Below are positions 18,519 to 25,831 of a stretch of DNA of 64,000 nucleotides, piece after piece (position 1 is the stretch's first letter; the number at the start of each line of letters is the position of its first letter). The position numbers and the translations under genes are program-made. This DNA is from Roseobacter fucihabitans (GTDB taxonomy: Bacteria > Pseudomonadota > Alphaproteobacteria > Rhodobacterales > Rhodobacteraceae). Under the pieces are notes generated by a model. It saw only the letters and a program-made list of their open reading frames with translations. It was not told the DNA's origin and did no database searches. The DNA lies in NCBI RefSeq assembly GCF_014337925.2, contig NZ_CP143423.1:4184501-4248500 (forward strand), read 5' to 3'.

Positions 18519-19268
18519 ATGACCCAGACCCGCGAAGATTTTGAGACCCGCCTGCGTCAGATCGGAGCCGAACGGTATCACGATTTGCACCCGTTTCATG
18601 ACTTGTTGCACGGTGGCAATTGCACACCCGATCAGGTCCGCGCCTGGGTGATCAACCGTTATTATTACCAACATAGCATCCCGATGAAGGACGCCGCCTT
18701 CATGTCGCGCGTCACCGATCCCGCCCTACGCCGGGCATGGCGTTCCCGTATCGAGGATCACGACGGTACGGACGATAATGAGGGGGGCATCAAGCGTTGG
18801 CTGCGTCTGGCGCGGGCCGTGGGGCTTGACCCCGACTATGTCGCCTCCTGCGAAGGCGTATTGCCGGCCACGAAATTCGCCGTTGATGCCTATGTGCGAT
18901 ACGTGCGCGAAAAAACCCTGCTGGAAGCCGTCAGCGCCTCCCTCACCGAACTCTTCGCCCCGAAAATCCATGCCAACCGAATCCAGGGCCTGCTTAAAAA
19001 CTACGCTTTCGCCGATGACAGTTCGCTCTCCTACTTCAAAAACCGCCTCAAAGAGGCCCCCAAGGACGTCGCATTCGGCCTCGCCTGGGTCCTGGACCAC
19101 GCCGACACGCGCGAAAAACAGGACGCCGCCGCCGCCGCCCTAACATTCAAAACCGATGTGCTCTGGTCCCAACTCGACGCGCTCCATTCCGCCTATGTCA
19201 CGCCTGCGCGCATCCCGCCCGGCGCATGGGTTCCCGGCGACGGCCTCGCGCTCCAAAAGGCGTCATAG
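18519..19268 (+). CDS. pqqC: PQQ synthase PqqC
   Basis: The 249-residue all-helical oxidase has the family pattern YHDLHPFHDLLHGG near residue 20, WVINRYYYQHSIPMKD, and the C-terminal SYFKNRL and LDALHSAYVTP segments. PqqC performs the final ring closure and eight-electron oxidation giving PQQ. Its ATG directly follows the pqqB stop. Confidence 0.95.
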   Translation: MTQTREDFETRLRQIGAERYHDLHPFHDLLHGGNCTPDQVRAWVINRYYYQHSIPMKDAAFMSRVTDPALRRAWRSRIEDHDGTDDNEGGIKRWLRLARAVGLDPDYVASCEGVLPATKFAVDAYVRYVREKTLLEAVSASLTELFAPKIHANRIQGLLKNYAFADDSSLSYFKNRLKEAPKDVAFGLAWVLDHADTREKQDAAAAALTFKTDVLWSQLDALHSAYVTPARIPPGAWVPGDGLALQKAS

Positions 19269-19270
19269 CC

Positions 19271-19546
19271 ATGCAAGCCACCGACACCCCCGCCCTGCCC
19301 CGCGGTGTCCGCCTGCACCATGACCGCGTGCGCGACACGTGGGTCCTGCTGGCGCCTGAACGCGCGGTGACGCTCGATATGGTCGGCCATGCCATCCTCA
19401 CCGAAATCGACGGCACGCGCACATTCGAGGACATCACGACAACCCTCGCGACACGCTACAACGCCCCCGTCGAACAAATCGTAAATGACAGCGCGGGCTT
19501 CCTTGACGCCCTACGCAATCGCCGCTTTCTGGACGTGACCCCGTGA
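19271..19546 (+). CDS. pqqD: PQQ peptide chaperone PqqD
   Basis: The 91-residue protein begins at the ATG 2 bases after the pqqC stop. It carries the usual PqqD features: LPRGVRLHHDRVRDTWVLLA, PERAVTLD and a C-terminal helix region ending FLDVTP. PqqD binds PqqA and presents it to PqqE. Its stop overlaps the GTG start of pqqE. Confidence 0.93.
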   Translation: MQATDTPALPRGVRLHHDRVRDTWVLLAPERAVTLDMVGHAILTEIDGTRTFEDITTTLATRYNAPVEQIVNDSAGFLDALRNRRFLDVTP

Positions 19547-20649
19547 GCACGCCCCCCCCCATCGCGATGCTGGCCGAACTCACGCACCGCTGCCCGCTGT
19601 CGTGCCCCTATTGCTCCAACCCCGTCGAAATGGCGCGCCAGGACCAGGAGTTGGACACCGCCACATGGGCGCGCGTCTTTCGCGAGGCCGCTGATCTGGG
19701 CGTGCTGCAACTGCATCTTTCGGGCGGCGAACCGGCCTCCCGGCGTGACCTCGTCGATCTGGTCATCGCCGCGCGCGACGCCGGGCTTTACACCAACCTC
19801 ATCACCTCCGGCATTGGCCTGACGCAAAAACGCCTTGCCGAACTCGACGCTGCGGGCCTTGATCACGTGCAACTCTCGCTGCAAGGCACCAACCCCGAAA
19901 TGGCCGATGAAATCGGTGGCTACAAGGGGGGCTTCAAACGCAAAATGCAGGTGGCCGAATGGATCGGCGACATCGGCTTCCCCCTCACGCTCAACGCCGT
20001 GCTGCACCGGCGCAACCTGCACCAACTGCCACGCGCGCTGGAAATGGCCCAGGAAATGGGTGCCCGCCGGATCGAGGTCGCCACCGTGCAATTCCACGGT
20101 TGGGCGCTGAAAAACCGCGACGCGCTGATGCCCACCCGCGATCAGGCCGTCGAGGCCACAAAGATCGTCACGCAAGCCCGCAAAGCCCTCAAAGGCCGCC
20201 TGGTCATCGACTATGTCCCGGCGGATTACCACGAAGACTATCCCAAACGCTGCATGGGCGGCTGGGGCACCTCTGGGCTCAACGTGATCCCCGATGGCCA
20301 GGTCCTGCCCTGCCACGCCGCGCAATCCATCCCGCATCTGACTTTCGACCGGGTACAGGACGCATCACTCCACGACATCTGGTACAAGGGCGCGGCCTTC
20401 AACGCTTACCGCGGCACCGACTGGATGGCGGATCCGTGCAAGACCTGCGAGCGCAAAACCATCGATTTCGGGGGCTGTCGTTGTCAGGCGATGGCGATTG
20501 TTGGGGATGCCTCCGCGACTGATCCGGTCTGCATCAAATCCCCGCACCACGGCGCGCTACAGGCACAGGCCGACACGCATGCCGCACAGGAGGATGCCCC
20601 CCTCACCTACCGCGTCGCCCCGCCCAAACAAAGCGAACCGGCGGAATAA
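19543..20649 (+). CDS. pqqE: PqqA peptide cyclase PqqE (radical SAM)
   Basis: The 368-residue enzyme starts at a GTG that overlaps pqqD by 4 bases. The radical-SAM cluster motif CPLSCPYC (CxxxCxxC) is near residue 17, followed by LSGGEP. The C-terminal SPASM-type domain has CMGGWG, LPCHAA and the Cys-rich CKTCERK and GGCRC. It forms the C-C bond between Glu and Tyr of PqqA. It ends the pqq operon; no pqqF is in the window. Confidence 0.95.
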   Translation: MSTPPPIAMLAELTHRCPLSCPYCSNPVEMARQDQELDTATWARVFREAADLGVLQLHLSGGEPASRRDLVDLVIAARDAGLYTNLITSGIGLTQKRLAELDAAGLDHVQLSLQGTNPEMADEIGGYKGGFKRKMQVAEWIGDIGFPLTLNAVLHRRNLHQLPRALEMAQEMGARRIEVATVQFHGWALKNRDALMPTRDQAVEATKIVTQARKALKGRLVIDYVPADYHEDYPKRCMGGWGTSGLNVIPDGQVLPCHAAQSIPHLTFDRVQDASLHDIWYKGAAFNAYRGTDWMADPCKTCERKTIDFGGCRCQAMAIVGDASATDPVCIKSPHHGALQAQADTHAAQEDAPLTYRVAPPKQSEPAE

Positions 20650-20994
20650 GCCGGGCTGCACCCGGTATCCGGGTTTGTCATCGCCCTAAAAGCGGCAACG
20701 ACCCAAAAATCACGGTGAGCATGCCCTTGTCGATAGTGATGCCCGCCGATGATCTCGCAGAACCCCACAGAGAGGCTCTATAAGGCGGCTTAGAGCCACT
20801 TACCGGCTTGCTGGCAGCCCCACCACCAAGCGAGCCCACAGCCCCACGATGAGGCGCGCCACAGCCAACCTGCAAAAGAGATCGACAGCCCAGAAGCGGA
20901 TGAGAATCCGGCCGATGTGAGTTACGCGACTCCTACCACTCACCCGTCAGGTTAACCCATTGATTATATTATAATTTTTTAGATCCAAAACATA
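20650..20994. other. Gene-free stretch between pqqE and parB
   Basis: This stretch lies between the convergent ends of pqqE and parB. Near its left end a hairpin (20660-20674, ACCCGG loop CCGGGT followed by TTTG) may terminate pqq transcription. The rest shows no convincing gene or repeat; the last 70 bases are AT-rich. It also marks the boundary between the metabolic region and the replication module. Confidence 0.5.
20660..20677 (+). terminator. Possible terminator after pqqE
   Basis: An inverted repeat ACCCGG-TAT-CCGGGT starts 11 bases after the pqqE stop and is followed by a short T-rich stretch (TTTG). The T tract is short, so termination efficiency is uncertain. Confidence 0.45.
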
Positions 20995-22092
20995 TTATTC
21001 CTTCTCAAACAGATAGCGCAGATGTTCCATCGCCCGCTCCACCAGCGCGCTATCCACCCCCTTGCCTCGAAGTCGGATGACATAGCCCTGCCCGTCATTG
21101 CCATATTGCAGCGTCACCCCGCTTGACAGATGCAGCGTGTCTTGCGCGGCCCATCCGATCTCCGCCGCCTTCTTCTTAGGCCGCCCGCCGCGGTTTTCAG
21201 TGGTAGCATTGATCTCGAAACGTTCCACCACCGGCAGCAAGCAGGCCCATTCCGATTCCGCACTGCCCGGCTGCACCTTGGCCAGCGCGTCGCGCAATTG
21301 CGTTTCCGCCCCGTTGCGCAGCGCCGTAGACAGGCGCAGGCCGTCGCGCTCTTTGAGGTTTTCGGGGAATTCCAGCATGTCGCCCAACTCCTCAAAGATC
21401 AGCGAGAAGGATCTGATCTTGGAGCGCTTGGCCTTGCTCGCCACGCTGAACAGGCCCGAAACCGCCTCCTCCGTACTGACAAATGCGCCCTGCTGCGCGG
21501 CCACCACCGCGATACGTCCGCGCTCGTAATGCGACAGGCTGGCGCGGACTTCGTTCTCCTCCACCATCGCCGCAAAACTACCCCCAAGCGCGTCCGGGTC
21601 GCGCACCAGCGCCTTGATGGTTTTGTATTTCTCATCGCCCGTGAGCCCATGGAGTTCACGCACCGCCCAAAGACGACGATAGCCGGAGATCAGCCCGAAC
21701 GGCTGATCGGCATCCGTCTGACGGAAAACCTCAATGGGCAGGCGCAGGCCATGTGCTGCGATCGAGGCCTTGAGCTCAGACATCTCTCCAGGGTCGATCA
21801 CGGTCCTGTCGCGCACCATCGCATCCGCCAGAATGTCATCCAGCGCGATATTTTCGATCAACCGCCCCTGCCCATTAGCCGCTTCATATGCCGCCGCCGC
21901 CGTCTGCGCACTGGCCTGTTGAGTCCGGGTATCTGCGTCCACGACCGGTTGGCTTTGCGCCGCCTCAGCAAACACCTGTGAAATTGGCGTTAACGCTGGG
22001 TTTGATGCGTTAAGGGTTTCGCGGCGAAACTCCTCTTCGATGCGGGTCAAATCATCCGCACTGGGGGCTGAAATCTTTCTACGCTTTGCCAT
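20995..22092 (-). CDS. parB: Plasmid partition protein ParB
   Basis: The start was placed at the ATG preceded by AGGAGGCAAAA and beginning MAKRRKISAPS, giving 365 residues. Features: basic N-terminus, ParB nuclease-like motifs (LRLPIEVFRQ, LISGYRRLWAV, MVEENEVRASLSHYERGR), a HTH region and a C-terminal dimerisation part ending YLFEKE. It should bind parS sites and act with ParA in segregation. The upstream parA frame has no stop and runs straight into this ATG, so a ParA-ParB fusion can also be translated. The internal Shine-Dalgarno argues for separate ParB as well. Confidence 0.85.
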   Translation of the reverse strand: MAKRRKISAPSADDLTRIEEEFRRETLNASNPALTPISQVFAEAAQSQPVVDADTRTQQASAQTAAAAYEAANGQGRLIENIALDDILADAMVRDRTVIDPGEMSELKASIAAHGLRLPIEVFRQTDADQPFGLISGYRRLWAVRELHGLTGDEKYKTIKALVRDPDALGGSFAAMVEENEVRASLSHYERGRIAVVAAQQGAFVSTEEAVSGLFSVASKAKRSKIRSFSLIFEELGDMLEFPENLKERDGLRLSTALRNGAETQLRDALAKVQPGSAESEWACLLPVVERFEINATTENRGGRPKKKAAEIGWAAQDTLHLSSGVTLQYGNDGQGYVIRLRGKGVDSALVERAMEHLRYLFEKE

Positions 22093-23463
22093 TTTTGCCT
22101 CCTGCTCATCGCGCCACCAGGCACCCACGATCAATTCCTTGACCTCCGCCCAGGTCCGGTCAAAGGTCTCCCGTCCCCGCACATAGGTGTCCCGGTTGAA
22201 GTCCCGATAGTCGGCTTCATAAATCCCGTTGACCTGCTCACCAGCCTGCCCGACCATGGCCGTGACGTCCTGCCGAAAGATCGTCATCAGATCGCCAAAA
22301 TATGCCTGGATCACGTTAGCAAGATCCGTTTGCTGGGCCGCATCGAAACGGGTAACGACAGTACGCACGGCATCCCATACAAACTTAACATCCTCCAGCC
22401 CGAGCTTGCGCCGCTGACTGTTCTCGCCCTCCTCGATACTGGCAAAAGTCGAGTAAAGCATATCGAAAAATCGACCCGTCGAATCGAACTCCAAAAAGGA
22501 CGCACCCAACGGCACAATTAGAATGTCGGCCGCTGCCAGAGCATTAATCGTGAGGTAGCCAAGGGCAGGGGGTGTATCGAAAAAAATGATGTCGTAGTCA
22601 TCCAAAATCCTATCATCCGCGAAACCACTCGTGAGAGCATCCCACAGGGGCCACGTCTTGCTCTGCATACGCCAAACAGGGACCTGAAACTCAGCCCAAT
22701 AGAGGTTCAACTGCGCCCCGATAAGGTCGATATTCGGCCAGTGCGTCCCTTGAATGAGGTTTCGCGGCGAAACCTCAAGTGCCTCTGCCAATGTCTCATC
22801 AAGCGCTATCTCGGGATCGCCCCGTGCCGTTCGAACCTTGTTTTCTGCAGTAAGATGCTTTGCAAAATCACGCGCAAGGATCGGAAAAGATGTCTCCCAT
22901 TCATCCTCAACCTGCCCCCCATAATGCGCGTCAAGGATCCCTGGCTGTCCAGATCTATCACCAAAACACGGTATCCATCCAAGGCCGCCGACATCGCGAG
23001 ATGCGCGCAGGTTGACGTCTTACCGACACCGCCTTTAAAATTCGCCACAGCCACGACCTTTGCATCAAGATCTTGCGGGCGGTAGAGGCTGTATTCGCGA
23101 TGGGCCGCCCCCTCTGTTGCGAAATGCTTCCGCAAAGCGATGATCTCATCGAGTGAAAACCACTTTGAATTGCCTTCCCCCACGCCCTGCGGCAACTTGG
23201 GTTGTGCTTTCAACACACGGCGAAAATGAGCGGGCGCAACGGGAATAAGATATCGCCAGATCTCCCAGGTCGAGAACTTGCGAAGCCGTTTCTTGCCATC
23301 AGGCGCATGGCCCCCCCTTGGCCAGTTCTTCTCTGCCTCTCGCAGCAAAAGCCGCGGCTTTTGCGAATCGCGCGGTGTGAATGGGCTCGCCCAAACGTTC
23401 GGCAGCCTTAGCCGGGTCAATACCCATATAAGGGGGAAGGGGTGGTTTATCGTTGGATGTCAT
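22093..23463 (-). pseudogene. parA: Partition ATPase ParA, two frameshifts, no stop before parB
   Basis: Three segments in different frames together give a full ParA. Segment 1 starts at ATG 23463 (MTSNDKPPLPPYMGIDP) and ends after EELAKG at a run of seven Gs (23311-23317 as Cs on the plus strand). Segment 2 has HAPDGKKRLRKFSTWEIWR and the deviant Walker A (ANFKGGVGKTSTC), ending at a run of six Gs (22915-22920). Segment 3 begins VEDEWETSFPIL and has FFDTPPALGYLTI. Removing one G from the first run and adding one to the second restores one frame. Both lesions are in homopolymers, so read error is possible. The last codons before ATG 22092 read GCA AAA with no stop. Confidence 0.8.
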
Positions 23464-23941
23464 AGAGTCTTGCCGATGTAAGTGTTTTTATGATGCATCG
23501 AATGAACTACCACACACGAAGGGTGGGAATGGAATCATTATGAGCCTGAATTATGGTAAACAACACCGGGTCTGTATAGTATTTTTCTATTCTTTAAGAG
23601 CTTTAACCCTGAAAAGAGACGGTATATCAAATAATTACCCGATCTCGGGTACATTCGTACGGGATGAAGGGCACCAGTTTACAGGGCCTCTAGCACCCAA
23701 ATCCGGGTCAAAGGGTACCAATTCGCGGTAAATAGACCCTAAAGCGCCCATTAGGGACACCTTTCTTCATTCCAAATATCCGATTGTCCCGTAAATGGGT
23801 GCCTTTATGCTCACCACTCCTGCTTTCTTACAGACGCGCTACAAGACCTACAGATACCTATTTTTTGATTTAGTGCGGGTACCCTTAGAGCTAAGGTACC
23901 ATCAAGAGCCCCTAGAGGTTCACCGCGAGAGGCTCAGAGCA
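23464..23941. other. Probable replication origin with iteron-like repeats
   Basis: This AT-richer stretch lies between divergent parA and repB. It holds three 16-base iteron-like sequences: AAGGGCACCAGTTTAC (23667-23682), AAGGGTACCAATTCGC (23711-23726) and, inverted, AAAGGCACCCATTTAC (23791-23806). The first two start exactly 44 bases apart. A near-perfect inverted repeat GTACCCTTAG/CTAAGGTAC lies at 23879-23899, shortly before the chosen repB start. Such repeats next to a Rep gene are typical of iteron plasmids. The repB frame is open through the last part, so a longer Rep from 23795 is possible. Confidence 0.6.
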
Positions 23942-25084
23942 ATGGATGACATCCCCCGAGAAAAACTGACAGGGTCCCTGCGTCGGGGGGCCGTCAAAAA
24001 ACATGTTGCGGCGATTCATGTCTCGGGCAAACTGACCTTGCTGCAACGCAAGCTCAGCAACGTGCTGCTGTTGAATGCGTATGACACGCTGACGCAGGCA
24101 CGCTCGTTTCAGATGGGTGCGCGCACGCTCTGCCTCATGGTCGGCTATAACTCTAAAGACTTTGAAACCCTGAAACAGTCGCTGCGCGGGTTGGCGGAAA
24201 CCGTCGCGGAATGGGATATGCTGGATTCCAGGGGCCAGCAGGAATGGGGCGTTTCCAGCCTGCTCAGCTATGCAAAACTCAAGGCGGGTGCCTGCGAATA
24301 TGCCTATTCCCCGGCCTTGGCGGAAAAGCCTGCCGACCCGAAGGTCTTTGCGTTGATCAACCTCAATATCCAGCGCCGTTTTACCTCCGGTCACGCGCTT
24401 GCGCTTTATGAAAACTGCTATCGATTTCACCGCACGGGCAACACCGGGTGGTGGCCGCTGGAAACTTTTCGCCGGCTGATGGGGGTGGATGACAGCAGCT
24501 ATTATGAAACCTACAAACACCTGAACGCCAAAATCATCAAACCCGCGGTGGCGGAGGTGAACCGCACCAGCAACATCGTGATCACGCCGGAGACGCGTAA
24601 GCGGGGCAGGGCGATCACGGATATTCATTTTGCGATCAAGCCGAACCCGCAACTGGCGATTCTCGATCTGGAAGATGGGGCGGGGCAGCGGCGCGCACCG
24701 GTCTATGACGGGCTGCGCGCGATGGGGGTCAGCGATCGGCTGGCGTGCCAATGGATGACGGAACATGGCGAAGATCTGATCGCGGGCAAGCTGGATTACG
24801 TCGCCTTGCAAGCGGATGTGAAAAGCCCTGCGCGCTATATTGCGGCGGCGTTGCGTGATGATTTCGGTGGGGTTGCCGAGGCGCGTGCGGCACCTGTGCC
24901 GGTGAGCGCGCGGGCGGCACGTCTGGGACGGGTGCAGGCCTTGGCCGCTGCGCGCACGCCCACGCAACGTGACGCCGACAAGCGCTTCTTTCTCAACAGC
25001 ATCACGGCGGCGCATACGCGGCTTAATTTTGAGCGCCAAGGCTGGATGTCGACACTGAACGCCAAGGAGATTGTCGCCTTCTGA
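23942..25084 (+). CDS. repB: RepB-type plasmid replication initiator
   Basis: The start at ATG 23942 (MDDIPREKLTGSLRRG) is preceded by GAGAGG and follows the repeat region; ATG 23795 or 23807 would add up to 49 residues encoded by repeat DNA. The 380-residue protein shows the two-winged-helix Rep layout: AVKKHVAAIHVSGKLTLLQR, LSNVLLLNAYDTL, the central RRFTSGHALALYENCYRF, a W-rich LETFRRLMGV, and IKPAVAEVNRTSNIVI. It matches the RepB-like solitary replicases of roseobacter plasmids. With parAB it defines an autonomous replicon. Confidence 0.82.
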   Translation: MDDIPREKLTGSLRRGAVKKHVAAIHVSGKLTLLQRKLSNVLLLNAYDTLTQARSFQMGARTLCLMVGYNSKDFETLKQSLRGLAETVAEWDMLDSRGQQEWGVSSLLSYAKLKAGACEYAYSPALAEKPADPKVFALINLNIQRRFTSGHALALYENCYRFHRTGNTGWWPLETFRRLMGVDDSSYYETYKHLNAKIIKPAVAEVNRTSNIVITPETRKRGRAITDIHFAIKPNPQLAILDLEDGAGQRRAPVYDGLRAMGVSDRLACQWMTEHGEDLIAGKLDYVALQADVKSPARYIAAALRDDFGGVAEARAAPVPVSARAARLGRVQALAAARTPTQRDADKRFFLNSITAAHTRLNFERQGWMSTLNAKEIVAF

Positions 25085-25831
25085 GAGGAGATTTACCCCG
25101 GCGCCTTTGAGGGGTTGTAGCGGGGTCTTCGGGTCGATCCAGGGCTTCCCAGGATCGGACACGGGTCGAACCCCCAAGGCGGGGCGGTTTTGGAAAAAAA
25201 TGCCACCCAAAGCGTCGCGTCGTTTAAGCTTACCATGATCAACAGGCGTGGCCTTCGGATCGCCGCATGATTTTGCAAAAGGACAATCACTTGTTGGCGA
25301 TCTTGACCTCAGCGCAAGACGGTTGGGTGTTTTCGCCGGTTCCACGCGCCCGAAGGCGCAGGTTTCAGGGCAGCCGTGGAGCGGTGTTCGGTTTGGTATC
25401 GGGGTTTTGAATGATTCTACCGACCAATATTCTGCGTAAATCTACCTATTGACGTGATTTAGTGAGGTCGCCTGACACCGGCTGTACGGGCGCGGCCGCC
25501 TTCGAAGGAGGTCATCGGATGGGTCCGATTTTCGTCCCTGTTCCGGCGTCGCAGCGCCTGCCAGAACCAGCGACCATTCGTCCATCATATTGTTAGTAAG
25601 TGATAATGATAACAATAAATTATCGACATCCATTTGTGAGAGAGTTTCGGCGGATTTCGAGCCGATTTAGGGCGCAATTATAAGCCCCCTCAAAATCGCC
25701 TCGACCAAGATCCATCGGCTGAAACACGCGGATTCTTAACAATTGGTTAACGACATTGTTGACTGGTTCAACACAAATGGATCACACTGTCGTCATTAGT
25801 TACGTTTTTTTATTTAATAAGGAGTATTATC
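25085..25831. other. Long gene-free region upstream of the RTX gene
   Basis: These 747 bases contain no convincing gene. Features seen: a perfect CtrA-type box at 25736-25750, an A/T-rich patch around 25595-25625, and a T-rich leader directly before the RTX Shine-Dalgarno (AAGGAG). The left half may be remnant DNA between repB and the RTX gene. Confidence 0.5.
25736..25750. promoter_or_regulatory. CtrA-type binding site
   Basis: The sequence TTAACAATTGGTTAA is a perfect TTAA-N7-TTAA match to the full CtrA consensus. It lies 82 bases upstream of the RTX start codon in an otherwise empty region. In roseobacters the CtrA phosphorelay controls motility and secreted products, so control of the RTX gene is plausible. 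Confidence 0.55.

Noticed and set aside
23795-23941. N-terminal extension of RepB from ATG 23795
   Set aside because: The extra codons fall in the repeat region and a good ribosome site precedes ATG 23942; kept only as an alternative start.
24211-24411. Short frames inside repB and other long open shadows opposite high-GC genes (for example 25901-28339 minus)
   Set aside because: They mirror codon bias of the true genes; the 812-codon frame opposite the RTX gene is an antisense product of its repeats.
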